Of a DNA stretch of 64,000 nucleotides, positions 39,667 to 48,650 are shown one piece after another (position 1 is the first letter of the stretch; each line of letters begins with the position of its first letter). The stretch comes from Gymnodinialimonas ceratoperidinii (GTDB lineage Bacteria; Pseudomonadota; Alphaproteobacteria; Rhodobacterales; Rhodobacteraceae). Both the position numbers and the translations under genes were made by a program. The notes beneath the pieces are model-generated. The model saw nothing but the letters and a program-made list of their open reading frames with translations, searched no databases and was not told the DNA's origin. The stretch covers positions 310,001 to 374,000 of the forward strand of contig NZ_CP079194.1 of assembly GCF_019297855.1 (NCBI RefSeq), given 5' to 3'.

Positions 39667-40460
39667 CCGTCGCCTGCGTCATCCCTGCGCGCTACGCCTC
39701 GACCCGGTATCCCGGCAAACCCCTCGCGATGCTGACCGGTGCGACCGGCGAGTCCGTCTCGCTGATCGAGCGGTCGTGGCGTGCGGCGCAGGATGTTTCG
39801 GGCCTCGACAGCGTCTACGTTGCCACTGACGACGATCGCATCGCCGATGCCGCGCGGGCGTTCGGTGCGGAGGTCCTGATGACCTCCCCCGACGCAAGGA
39901 ATGGGACGGAACGTTGCGCCGAGGCGTTGGAGATTCTCGGCGACGTGGAGATGATCGTTAACCTTCAAGGCGACGCGCCCCTGACGCCGCCGTGGTTTCT
40001 GGAAAAGCTCGTCGAAGGGTTGCGGCAGGACTCGCAGGCCGCCATTGCCACGCCGATCCTGCGCTGCGACGGCGAAACGCTGGCCGCCTTGAAGGCCGAC
40101 CGTGCCGCGGGCCGGGTTGGCGGGACGACAGCGGTGGCCGACAGCAAGATGCGCGCACTCTATTTCTCCAAGGAAGTTGTGCCCTTCACCTCGGAAACCT
40201 ACGATGCCGAGGCCCCCACACCGGTGTTCCACCATGTCGGCGTTTACGCTTATCGCCCGTGGGCACTGCGCGCCTATCCGCATTGGCCAATCGGCCCGTT
40301 AGAGACGTTGGAGGGGTTGGAGCAGCTGCGCTTTCTGGAGGCGGGGCATCCTGTGCTTTGCGTCGAGGTGGAAGCGCGCGGTGCGAAGTTCTGGGAGTTG
40401 AACAACCCCGAAGACATACCCCGGATCGAGGCAATGCTACGGGAGATGGGCGCACCTTGA
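39663..40460 (+). CDS. kdsB: CMP-Kdo synthetase (3-deoxy-manno-octulosonate cytidylyltransferase)
   Basis: 265 residues. VIPARYASTRYPGKPLAML is the nucleotide-binding start; VYVATDDDRIADAA, NLQGDAPLTPP and HHVGVYAYRPWALRAY are conserved in KdsB. It activates Kdo with CTP for lipid A core or for the poly-Kdo linker of ABC-exported capsules. It is coupled to cysQ (ATGA) and to the next glycosyltransferase (TTGA). Confidence 0.93.
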   Translation: MTVACVIPARYASTRYPGKPLAMLTGATGESVSLIERSWRAAQDVSGLDSVYVATDDDRIADAARAFGAEVLMTSPDARNGTERCAEALEILGDVEMIVNLQGDAPLTPPWFLEKLVEGLRQDSQAAIATPILRCDGETLAALKADRAAGRVGGTTAVADSKMRALYFSKEVVPFTSETYDAEAPTPVFHHVGVYAYRPWALRAYPHWPIGPLETLEGLEQLRFLEAGHPVLCVEVEARGAKFWELNNPEDIPRIEAMLREMGAP

Positions 40461-41686
40461 GTGACCTGCGGCTCAGCGTTGTTGTCGTCAGCGCCGGGCG
40501 TCCCGACGCGTTGAAGCGCTGCCTGCTGGGCCTGTCGCAACAGATCAAGGCAGGCTGCGAGGTGATCGTCGTCGCCGATCCCGAGGGGCAGGCCGCCGCA
40601 CGCAGTCTTCCTGTTGCCGGCGCCCTCAAGCTGTTGCCGCAAAGAACGCCCAATATCTCGACGGCGCGCAACGCGGGCATCGCCGCGGCTGCAGGAGATA
40701 TCATCGCGTTCATCGACGACGATGCCGTGCCCGAGCCGACTTGGTCCCAGGCGATCCTCGATACGTTCGGGGGAAGCGATCTGGCGGCCGTCACGGGGCC
40801 GGTGTTGGGCCGCAACGGCATATCGCTTCAATGGGGATCGCTTGCCGTCAATGGCTTGGCAGAAGATGTCCCGACAGGCCCTGACACGCCGGTTAGAGAC
40901 GGTTTTGCCCGCAAGTTGCAAGGCACGAACATGGCGATCACGCGCGATGCGCTGGGGCAAGTCGGGGGTTTCGACGAGGCGCTGCACTTCTACCTCGACG
41001 ACACCGATATGTCCCTGCGGATCGCGCATTCGGGCCTGCGGACCGCCTGGGTTGCGCGCGCCGTCGTGCACCATGGTTTCGAGGCAAGCACCCGACGCAC
41101 GGCCGAGCGTGTACCGCTGAGCCTGTTCGACATCGGAGCCTCAAGCGCGGTCTACCTTCGCAAGCACGCGCCGGACCCTCAAATCTCGGACGCCCTACGC
41201 GCGCTGGAGGCTGACCAGAGCACGCGGCTTCTTCGACTGGCACGGAGCCGCAAACTGGACGCGCATCAGATGCGCGTCTTGCTGACCACCTTGCGGGACG
41301 GGATAGAAGAAGGCATGGCACGGGACAGTGCCGAGCCTACGCTCGACCCCGTTGCGAGCGAATTCGATCCGTTTATCCGGCAAGACCCTGCGCCGCACCG
41401 GATGCTTATCGGGCGCTGGTTCAACCTCAAGAGCCTCCGAAAAGAGGCTGCAAGCTTGGTTGCCGAAGGTCACCCGGTGAGCCTTTTCGCGCTCGAGCCG
41501 ACACCCCGAAAGCATCGCGTGCGCTTCACCGATGGCGGCTGGTGGGAACAAACCGGGGGCCTTTTTGGTCCCTCCGACCGAAGCGGGCCGCGTCTCCAAC
41601 TTTCGTCCTTTCGCTCGCGCGTCGCGAACGAGGTTCGTCGCATTTCTGCCACTAGGGGCCTGGCGGGGCGGAATGATCGGAAATGA
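40457..41686 (+). CDS. Glycosyltransferase family 2
   Basis: 409 residues from a TTG start that overlaps the kdsB stop. No in-frame ATG precedes the family start, so TTG is the best choice. The GT-A fold is seen in SVVVSAGRPDALKRCLLGL, FIDDDAVPEP (metal-binding DxD) and GFDEALHFYLDDTDMSLR (ED-type motif). About 130 C-terminal residues are unlike standard GT2 and carry no recognised motif. It probably adds a sugar to a surface glycan; donor and acceptor are unknown. 96 bases separate it from galU. Confidence 0.8.
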   Translation: MSDLRLSVVVVSAGRPDALKRCLLGLSQQIKAGCEVIVVADPEGQAAARSLPVAGALKLLPQRTPNISTARNAGIAAAAGDIIAFIDDDAVPEPTWSQAILDTFGGSDLAAVTGPVLGRNGISLQWGSLAVNGLAEDVPTGPDTPVRDGFARKLQGTNMAITRDALGQVGGFDEALHFYLDDTDMSLRIAHSGLRTAWVARAVVHHGFEASTRRTAERVPLSLFDIGASSAVYLRKHAPDPQISDALRALEADQSTRLLRLARSRKLDAHQMRVLLTTLRDGIEEGMARDSAEPTLDPVASEFDPFIRQDPAPHRMLIGRWFNLKSLRKEAASLVAEGHPVSLFALEPTPRKHRVRFTDGGWWEQTGGLFGPSDRSGPRLQLSSFRSRVANEVRRISATRGLAGRNDRK

Positions 41687-41782
41687 ACGTTTCCTCAATT
41701 GCCGCCGTTTTGTTAATGTCGCCGTCATAACAAGATAGCAGAATGCCTCGGAAAAAGAGGCACTGCGCTTACGAGGCAAGGC

Positions 41783-42676
41783 ATGAAGAAAAAAGTAACC
41801 AAAGCGATCTTTCCGGTCGCGGGTCTTGGCACCCGTTTCCTTCCGGCCACGAAGTCGATCCCGAAAGAGATCATGACCTTGGTGGATCGCCCGCTTATCC
41901 AGTACGCCATTGATGAAGCCCGCGCTGCCGGGATCAAGGAATTCATTTTCGTGACCAGCCGCGGCAAGTCTGCGCTGGAGGATTATTTCGACCACACGCC
42001 CGAGCTTGAAAACACCCTGCGCAAGAAGGGCAAGACGGATATGTTGGAGATGCTGAAAAGCACCAACATGGAGTCCGGGGCAATTGCCTATATGCGCCAG
42101 CACAAGGCGCTTGGTCTCGGGCACGCGGTCTGGTGCGCACGGCGTCTGCTGGGGAATGAGCCTTTCGCGGTGATCTTGCCCGACGATGTGATCGCGGCCG
42201 AAACCCCCTGCCTGCAGCAGATGGTCGAGGCTCATGCCGAGATCGGCGGCAACATGGTTGCGGCGATGGAAGTGCCGGACGACAAGACCTCGGCTTACGG
42301 TATCCTCGACATCAAGGAAGACATGGGCTCGGTCGTCTCCGTCAAGGGAATGGTCGAGAAGCCCGCCGTCGGTGAGGCGCCCTCCAACCTCGCCGTGATC
42401 GGGCGCTACATTCTATCGCCCGACGTGATGGGGCATCTGAACAAGATCAAATCCGGCGCGGGGGGCGAGATCCAACTCACCGACGCGATTGCACAGGAAA
42501 TCGCCAGCGCCGACAATGTCTACGGCTACCGCTTCAAGGGCCAGCGCTTCGATTGCGGCTCGAAGGCCGGGTTCTTGCAGGCCACCGTGGCCTTCGGACT
42601 TGATCGCGAGGATCTGCGCGATGAGTTTCAGGACTACCTCGCTGACATGATGGCGATCCGCAGCGCCGCTCAATAG
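41783..42676 (+). CDS. galU: UTP-glucose-1-phosphate uridylyltransferase
   Basis: 297 residues. GLGTRFLPATKSIPKEIM at the nucleotide site, then IQYAIDEARAAGI, and GVIEKP-like GMVEKPAVGEAPSN; the C-terminal GQRFDCGSKAGFLQA is standard. It makes UDP-glucose for surface polysaccharide, lipid or osmolyte synthesis. A small hairpin (TGCCTC, GAGGCA at 41744-41762) lies just upstream of the start, of unknown role. Confidence 0.95.
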   Translation: MKKKVTKAIFPVAGLGTRFLPATKSIPKEIMTLVDRPLIQYAIDEARAAGIKEFIFVTSRGKSALEDYFDHTPELENTLRKKGKTDMLEMLKSTNMESGAIAYMRQHKALGLGHAVWCARRLLGNEPFAVILPDDVIAAETPCLQQMVEAHAEIGGNMVAAMEVPDDKTSAYGILDIKEDMGSVVSVKGMVEKPAVGEAPSNLAVIGRYILSPDVMGHLNKIKSGAGGEIQLTDAIAQEIASADNVYGYRFKGQRFDCGSKAGFLQATVAFGLDREDLRDEFQDYLADMMAIRSAAQ

Positions 42677-42685
42677 GTTGGGTTG

Positions 42686-43912
42686 ATGAGCGCTTTCGCT
42701 CGCATTCCGTGCCCTTGGCTGGATGTGACCCGCCTGCTGACGCGCGTTGGGCGCGGTACGCTGACCGGGATCGACCGGGTGGAGCTCGCCTATCTGCGCG
42801 CCGCGATCGAGACAGGGTGCGAGAGCTACCTCTGCCGAACCACGCGAGGGTATCTGCGGCTCGACAGGATCGGCGCAGGACGTTTGCTGGAGATGGCGGA
42901 TGGTACGCGGCCGCTTGGTTCGGCTGATATGCTCTCGAAGCTGACGTTGCGGGGCAACAGACCCCGGCACCGGGTTGAAGCGACGCTCCGCGAGGTTGCC
43001 GTTGATCGATGTGGTCCAAGAGGTCTGTCAGCCCTGATCGCGCGCGGGCCGAACCGCGATCTCACCTATATCAACGTCGGCCATTCCAATCTTTCCCGCG
43101 CGACCCTGTCTGCGTTTGGTGCCCGTGAAGGGGCGCGGGTCATGGTGATGATCCATGACCTGATCCCGCTGACACATCCTGACTACGTCGCCGACGGTCA
43201 GCCCGCGAACTTTGCCGGACGGGTGGAACGTGTGCGACGCCACGCGACCCATGTGATTGCGAACTCCAAGGCGACGTCCGACAGCCTCGATGCACATTGG
43301 TCGGGCCAGGAGAAGCCGCCGCATCGGATCATTGCACCCCTTGGGGTGGAGGCGCGGCCAATGCCGAAAGACGCTACGCGAGACTCCAATTTGTTCGTCA
43401 TGCTCGGCACGATCGAAGCGCGGAAGAACCATGCGCTGATGCTGGATGCCTGGGATCTGCTGGCGAAAGAGCTGCCCGCGGATCGGATGCCTCACCTGCA
43501 TATCATCGGCGCGATTGGCTGGAAGGTGGAGGCCTTCGTCGAACGGCTGAAGTCGCACCCGCTGTTCGGCGACCGGATCACGTTGAACGGGCCGGGAGGG
43601 TTGCTGGACGACGCCGCCGTTCGAAACCGGCTCGCCAAGGCCAGCGCACTGCTCTTCCCGTCAATCGCGGAGGGATACGGCTACCCGCCGCTGGAGGCCG
43701 CCATGGCGGGTGCGGTTCCGATCTGCTCCAACCTGCCGGTCTTCCGGGAAACTCTGGGCGATTGTGCCGTTTACGTAGACAGTTACGAGGCGTATTCTTG
43801 GGCGGAAACGATTAAACAACACTTATGCGGTACTGCTGTTAAGCCAGGGTTGACCAAGTTGAAGGTCACCACTTGGGCCGAGCACTTTGAAATGGTGGCA
43901 GAAGCCGTCTGA
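42686..43912 (+). CDS. Glycosyltransferase family 4 (GT-B fold)
   Basis: 408 residues. The donor-side domain has VMLGTIEARKNHALMLDAW, HIIGAIGWK and PSIAEGYGYPPLEAAMAG, the E-x7-E motif of GT4. The N-terminal part, with DVTRLLTRVGRGTLTGIDRV, resembles transferases for rhamnose or mannose chains, but specificity is not readable. The ATG at 42686 is chosen over a TTG one codon earlier. Nine bases after galU and probably in the same transcript. Confidence 0.85.
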   Translation: MSAFARIPCPWLDVTRLLTRVGRGTLTGIDRVELAYLRAAIETGCESYLCRTTRGYLRLDRIGAGRLLEMADGTRPLGSADMLSKLTLRGNRPRHRVEATLREVAVDRCGPRGLSALIARGPNRDLTYINVGHSNLSRATLSAFGAREGARVMVMIHDLIPLTHPDYVADGQPANFAGRVERVRRHATHVIANSKATSDSLDAHWSGQEKPPHRIIAPLGVEARPMPKDATRDSNLFVMLGTIEARKNHALMLDAWDLLAKELPADRMPHLHIIGAIGWKVEAFVERLKSHPLFGDRITLNGPGGLLDDAAVRNRLAKASALLFPSIAEGYGYPPLEAAMAGAVPICSNLPVFRETLGDCAVYVDSYEAYSWAETIKQHLCGTAVKPGLTKLKVTTWAEHFEMVAEAV

Positions 43913-43935
43913 ACGTCGAGCATGAAAGGCCGTCA

Positions 43936-44946
43936 ATGAAAGCGATCAAGCGTTACGGTTTGCGGCTCGAACGCAAACGGTTCCTTGCCCGCGCGTGGCG
44001 GAAGTCTCGTGGGTTGGAAGGTGTCGCCAATCGCACCGACGCCCTCCGCGACGGCGATATCCTGTGTTTCTGCACGCTCCGGAACGAGCGGGTGCGGATG
44101 AAATATTTCCTCGATTATTACCGTGACCGGGGCGTGAACCATTTCATCTTCGTGGACAATGACAGCGGCGACGGCACCCGGGAATATCTGGCGGAGCAGC
44201 CGGATTGCTCTGTCTGGTGGACGGACGAAAGCTACAAGCGCGCGCGGTTCGGGATGGACTGGATCAATCGCCTGTTGCGGGTCTATGGCCACCGCCATTG
44301 GTGCCTGACCGTCGATCCGGATGAATTCCTCGTCTACCCGTTCAGCGACACGCGGCCGATACCGGCGCTGACCGATTGGCTGGATGCGTCCTCCATCAAG
44401 TCCTTCGGCGCCATGCTGCTGGACATGTATCCAAAGGGCTCGATCGACACGCAGCCCTATCACGAAGGCCAGAACCCGTTCGAGATCGCCTGCTGGTTCG
44501 ATGCAGGCAATTATTCCGTCACCCGGAATTGGGAGTACGGAAACCTCTGGATTCAAGGCGGACCCCGCGCGCGCGCCTTCTTCGGGGATAACCCCGAGCG
44601 TGCGCCGGCGCTCAACAAGACGCCGTTGGTAAACTGGCGCAAGCATTACGCCTATGCGTCCTCCACCCATATGTTGCTGCCGCGGGGGCTCAACCACGTC
44701 TATGACGAATGGGGAGGGGAGAAAGCCTCGGGCGTACTGCTCCATGCCAAATTCCTCGACACCTTCAGCGCCAAGGCCAAGGAAGAGCTGGACCGGCGAG
44801 AGCACTATGCCGCTTCGGCCGAGTACAAGGCCTATGCCGAGGGGCTGAAGGACAACCCGGATTTCTGGACGAAATGGTCCGAGAAATACATCAACTGGCG
44901 GCAGTTGGAGATCCTCGGCCTCATGTCGAAAGGCAACTGGGCATGA
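43936..44946 (+). CDS. Glycosyltransferase family 2-like (Glyco_tranf_2_4 type)
   Basis: 336 residues. FCTLRNERVRMKYFLDYYRD followed by FIFVDNDSGDGTREYL and VDPDEFLVYP (DxD-type metal site) place it in the GT2/GT92-like group with a compact GT-A domain. The rest is aromatic-rich (NWRKHYAYASSTHMLLPRG) with no known motif. A role in a surface glycan is inferred from its position; it shares four bases (ATGA) with the next gene. Confidence 0.78.
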   Translation: MKAIKRYGLRLERKRFLARAWRKSRGLEGVANRTDALRDGDILCFCTLRNERVRMKYFLDYYRDRGVNHFIFVDNDSGDGTREYLAEQPDCSVWWTDESYKRARFGMDWINRLLRVYGHRHWCLTVDPDEFLVYPFSDTRPIPALTDWLDASSIKSFGAMLLDMYPKGSIDTQPYHEGQNPFEIACWFDAGNYSVTRNWEYGNLWIQGGPRARAFFGDNPERAPALNKTPLVNWRKHYAYASSTHMLLPRGLNHVYDEWGGEKASGVLLHAKFLDTFSAKAKEELDRREHYAASAEYKAYAEGLKDNPDFWTKWSEKYINWRQLEILGLMSKGNWA

Positions 44947-46643
44947 GCACGCTGGGGTTTGTCATGATGTGCCACACCGCGCTGGACCGCGCGGCAGAGG
45001 TGGCGCGCCACTGGGCGGAGCGGGATTGCCCGGTGGTCATCCACCTCGACAAACGGGTGGCGCAGGCAAGCAACGCCTGGCTGAAGCGAGAGCTATCCGA
45101 TCTGGAAAACGTCCGCTTCTGCAAGCGCCATAAATGTGAATGGGGCACGTGGAGCCTGGTGCAGGCCAGCCAGACCGGGGCCGAGATGATGCTGGAAGAG
45201 TTTCCAGGCGTCCGCCACGTCTACCTTGCATCCGGCTCCTGTCTGCCGCTGCGACCGGTGGAGGAATTGCGCGCCTACCTCGCCGCGCGTCCAATGACCG
45301 ATTTCATCGAGAGCGTCACGATCCGTGATGTGGATTGGACGATTGACGGGCTGAACGCGGAGCGTTTCCAGCTGCGCTTTCCGTTCTCGTGGAAGCGCCA
45401 CCGGCACCTGTTCGATCGCTATGTCGAGCTGCAGCGCCGCGTCGGCTTCAAACGCAAGATGCCCGAGGGGCTGTTGCCCCACCTCGGCAGCCAATGGTGG
45501 TGCCTGTCGCGGCAAACGCTGTCGGCTATCCTGCAGGACCCCAAGCGACGCGAGTTCGATGGCTACTTCCGGCGCGTCTGGATCCCGGATGAGAGCTACT
45601 ACCAGACCCTCGTGCGCAACTATTCCCGCAACATCGAAAGCCGGTCCCTGACGCTGTCGAAGTTCGATTTCCAGGGCAAACCGCATGTCTTTTACGATGA
45701 TCACCTGCATCTGCTGCGGCGGTCCGATTGCTTCGTGGCGCGAAAGATCTGGCCGAGGGCGGAACGGCTCTACCAGACCTTTCTCAGTGATGATGCCGCC
45801 AGTATGCGCCGGGCGGAGCCTACGCCGGGCAAGATCGACCGGGTCTTCGCCAAGGCGTTGGAGCGGCGGACGCGGGGCCGGCCCGGGCTCTACATGCAGT
45901 CGCGGTTCCCGAACAAGGATTGGGAGAACGGCAAGACGGCGGCACCCTACTCCGTCCTGCATGGGTTCAACGATCTGTTCCTCGACTTCGAACCGTGGTT
46001 GTCACGCCGCTTGGGGACAAGCATCCATGGCAACCTGTTCGACCCCAAGCGCGTGCGCTTCGCCGGCGATGCCGAGACTTACGCTGGCTGCCTTTCGGCC
46101 GAAGCAGCGCTGCGCGACTACAACCCCGAGAGCTTTCTGACCAACCTGATCTGGAACACGCGCGGCGAACGTCAGGTGTTCATGTTCGGGCCGCAGGACA
46201 ACCAGCGGCCCGGAGCGTTCATCGCAGCAGACAGCAATGCGCAGATCAGCGTCATCACCGGCAGTTGGGCCGTGCGCCTGTTCACGGCAAACCGGAATTT
46301 CGGCGATATCCGCACGGAAGCCGCGCGCCTCCAACGCCGCGAGGTCGAGTTCGTGAACACGCTGCGTCATGTCCGGTCCCGCGCCGAGATCAGAATCTGG
46401 TCGCTGGCGGAATTTCTTGAAGAGCCGATGGAAAACTTGCAACGCATCCTCGATGCGATGGAGGGGTCGCAGGCGTCTCGGCTGACGGAGGCGCCGCGAA
46501 TGGCCAATCTCGAAGGACTGCCGAAGTTCCTGCAGAACCTCAAAAATCAGGGCATGAACCCCTTCGCAGTGGGTGACTTCCCGCAAGAAGGCGTCGCCCC
46601 GCCGCCCTCCGGTGCCGACAATCGCCCCTATCTGGTGAGATGA
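44943..46643 (+). CDS. Core-2/I-branching-like beta-glycosyltransferase with C-terminal extension
   Basis: 566 residues. Residues 1 to about 270 match the Core-2/I-branching (GT14) domain seen in bacteria: FVMMCHTALDRAAEVARHWA, HLDKRV, YLASGSCLPLRP, GSQWWCLSR and PDESYYQTL. The remaining about 290 residues form a second domain with PYSVLHGFNDLFLDFEPWLS and QVFMFGPQDNQRPGAFI, known only as a domain of unknown function in roseobacters as far as I recall. GT14 enzymes add beta-1,6-GlcNAc or xylose in animals; the bacterial donor is unknown. The ATG overlaps the previous stop. Confidence 0.72.
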   Translation: MSTLGFVMMCHTALDRAAEVARHWAERDCPVVIHLDKRVAQASNAWLKRELSDLENVRFCKRHKCEWGTWSLVQASQTGAEMMLEEFPGVRHVYLASGSCLPLRPVEELRAYLAARPMTDFIESVTIRDVDWTIDGLNAERFQLRFPFSWKRHRHLFDRYVELQRRVGFKRKMPEGLLPHLGSQWWCLSRQTLSAILQDPKRREFDGYFRRVWIPDESYYQTLVRNYSRNIESRSLTLSKFDFQGKPHVFYDDHLHLLRRSDCFVARKIWPRAERLYQTFLSDDAASMRRAEPTPGKIDRVFAKALERRTRGRPGLYMQSRFPNKDWENGKTAAPYSVLHGFNDLFLDFEPWLSRRLGTSIHGNLFDPKRVRFAGDAETYAGCLSAEAALRDYNPESFLTNLIWNTRGERQVFMFGPQDNQRPGAFIAADSNAQISVITGSWAVRLFTANRNFGDIRTEAARLQRREVEFVNTLRHVRSRAEIRIWSLAEFLEEPMENLQRILDAMEGSQASRLTEAPRMANLEGLPKFLQNLKNQGMNPFAVGDFPQEGVAPPPSGADNRPYLVR

Positions 46644-46646
46644 TCC

Positions 46647-48086
46647 ATGACCCGCCGTTTTGATGCCTTCGTGTTATTCGCCGAGATGCGGACCGGATCG
46701 AATTATCTGGAAGACAGCCTGAACAATTTTCCCGACATCACGTGTCTGGGGGAGGTCTATAACCCGACGTTCCTGGGGCATCACAACACCTTCGAGATGT
46801 ATGGCTACGACATGGACCGGCGAGAGCAGGATCCCCTCGGGCTGTTGGAGGCGATCATCGAAAACGGGGAAGGCTTGCCCGGTTTCCGTCTGTTCCACGA
46901 TCACGATGACCGCGTGGTGGAGCGGGTGCTCCCTGACCCGCGGATCGCCAAGGTGATCCTCACCCGCAACCCGCTCGACAGCTACGTCAGCCGCAAGATC
47001 GCCAGCGCCACCGGGCAATGGCGCCTGACCGATATGAAGCACGCCAAGACCGCGAAGATCCGTTTCGATGCGGGCGAGTTCGGGGATCTTCTGGATGCCC
47101 TTCTGCCGTTTCAGGAACGGCTTCGGCAGGGGCTTCAACGAACAGGGCAGGTCGCCTTCAACGTGCGCTACGAGGATATCAACGACCCCGAGATGCTCAA
47201 CGGATTGGCGGCTTTTCTCGGGTCAGAGGAATGTGTGGACGCCACCTCGAAGAAGCTGAAACGGCAAAATCCCGCGCCACTGCGGGACAAAGTCGAGAAC
47301 TATGACGAGATGGTCGCCGCGCTGAGCGATCTGGATCGCTTCGGGCTGGATCGGTCGCCCGAGTTGGAGCCTGAACGCGCGGCACAAGTCCCGAATTTCG
47401 TCGCGCATCCGACGCTCGGCCTGCTGTTCTGCCCGATCAAGGGCGCGCCCGAGAACGCGGTCTTGAACTGGATGGGCGAGCTCGGGAATGTCGGCAAGGA
47501 CGCTCTGCTACGGAAGATGAACCAGAAGCAGCTGCGTCAGTGGATGAAGGACAATCCCGGCTTCCGCAGCTTTACCGTTCTGCGCCACCCCGTTGCGCGG
47601 GCCTATTGCGTCTTCAATCGGTTCATCCTGCCTGACGACCGGCCCGCCTACGCCGACCCGCGCAAGACGCTGCGGCAGCGCTACAAGGTGCCGATGCCGA
47701 ACAAGACGCCGGGCGACGGGTGGACCGAGGAAGAGCAGAAGGCCGCATTTCAGGGGTTCATAGGTTTTCTGAAAGGAAATCTTGCCGGGCAGACGAGCGT
47801 GCGGGTGGACCAGGCATGGGCCTCGCAAACCGCGATCCTGCAGGGAATTTCCTCTGTCATGGTGCCGCAAGCGGTGATCCATGAGGATCAGATGAAAGAT
47901 GCGCTCCCCGAATTGGCTCGGCAGGTTGGTGCGCAGGACGTGCCGGAGGTGGTGGGCGAAGCCATGCCCGGTCCGCATCCGCTCAAGTCTGTCTATGACG
48001 GCAAGATCGAGCAGGCGCTGATCGATACCTATCGACGCGACTACATCGGGTTCGGCTTTACGCGGTGGAACAAGCGGCCGGGGTAG
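46647..48086 (+). CDS. Tandem sulfotransferase-domain protein (often labelled NodH-like)
   Basis: 479 residues with two PAPS-type sulfotransferase units. Unit 1: AEMRTGSNYLEDSL (12-25, 5'-phosphosulfate-binding type) and ILTRNPLDSYVSRKIA (104-119, 3'-phosphate type). Unit 2, from about residue 256: LLFCPIKGAPENAVLNWM and FTVLRHPVARAYCVFNRFI (309-327). Such proteins transfer sulfate to sugars. The second unit has an atypical 5' loop (PIKGAPEN) with no clear GTG/RTG, so it may be altered or regulatory. It is three bases after the GT14 gene and is the last of the run of sugar genes. CysQ would recycle the PAP it makes. Confidence 0.78.
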   Translation: MTRRFDAFVLFAEMRTGSNYLEDSLNNFPDITCLGEVYNPTFLGHHNTFEMYGYDMDRREQDPLGLLEAIIENGEGLPGFRLFHDHDDRVVERVLPDPRIAKVILTRNPLDSYVSRKIASATGQWRLTDMKHAKTAKIRFDAGEFGDLLDALLPFQERLRQGLQRTGQVAFNVRYEDINDPEMLNGLAAFLGSEECVDATSKKLKRQNPAPLRDKVENYDEMVAALSDLDRFGLDRSPELEPERAAQVPNFVAHPTLGLLFCPIKGAPENAVLNWMGELGNVGKDALLRKMNQKQLRQWMKDNPGFRSFTVLRHPVARAYCVFNRFILPDDRPAYADPRKTLRQRYKVPMPNKTPGDGWTEEEQKAAFQGFIGFLKGNLAGQTSVRVDQAWASQTAILQGISSVMVPQAVIHEDQMKDALPELARQVGAQDVPEVVGEAMPGPHPLKSVYDGKIEQALIDTYRRDYIGFGFTRWNKRPG

Positions 48087-48107
48087 GCACGGGATAAAGC
48101 AGATCTG

Positions 48108-48572
48108 TCAGGCGGCTTGGGTCGCTTCGCTTTCAGTCAGCAACGAATAGAGCGCGAGCGGATCATTATTCGCGCGCAGCTTGGAGCAGAGCGCCTGATT
48201 GCGCAGGGTCCGGGCCACGAGCGCGAGCGCTTTGAGATGGTCAACGCCCGTCTCAAGCGGTGCCAGCAGCACGAAGACCAGATCGACGGGCTGTCGGTCC
48301 GCGGCGTCGAAGTCGATCGGACGTTCAAGGCGGAGGAACACCCCCATGATCTTGTCGATCTCGGACAGGCGTGCGTGGGGCAGGGCAATGCCTTGGCCGA
48401 CACCGGTCGGCCCGAGGCTCTCGCGTTCCTGAAGCGCTTCGAAGATGCGGTGCGCAGGCACGTTCACCATGGTCTCCGCGATCTCGGAGATCGACTGCAT
48501 CAACCGCTTCTTGCTGCTGACATCGCCGACAACCTTGACCGCCTCTGGCGTCAACAACGCTGAAAGGTCCAT
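48108..48572 (-). CDS. ptsN: Nitrogen-related phosphotransferase EIIA (PtsN)
   Basis: 154 residues of the EIIA-fructose/nitrogen fold with the phosphorylated histidine in GIALPHARLSEIDK and the C-terminal DHLKALALVARTLRN. PtsN receives phosphate from the PTS-Ntr relay and regulates potassium transport and other processes. It follows hpf on the same strand after 78 bases. rpoN, often in the same neighbourhood, is not present here. Confidence 0.94.
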   Translation of the reverse strand: MDLSALLTPEAVKVVGDVSSKKRLMQSISEIAETMVNVPAHRIFEALQERESLGPTGVGQGIALPHARLSEIDKIMGVFLRLERPIDFDAADRQPVDLVFVLLAPLETGVDHLKALALVARTLRNQALCSKLRANNDPLALYSLLTESEATQAA

Positions 48573-48650
48573 ACCTGTATCTCCCCACGCGCGACCTGGG
48601 TCGCTTGGTGTGGACCCGGGGGCAGTTCAACCGCCCCGGGGCCTGCGCTG

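Noticed and set aside
48618..48640. GC-rich hairpin between ptsN and hpf
   Set aside because: The stem has a bulge and no U tract follows on the minus strand, so a terminator cannot be claimed.
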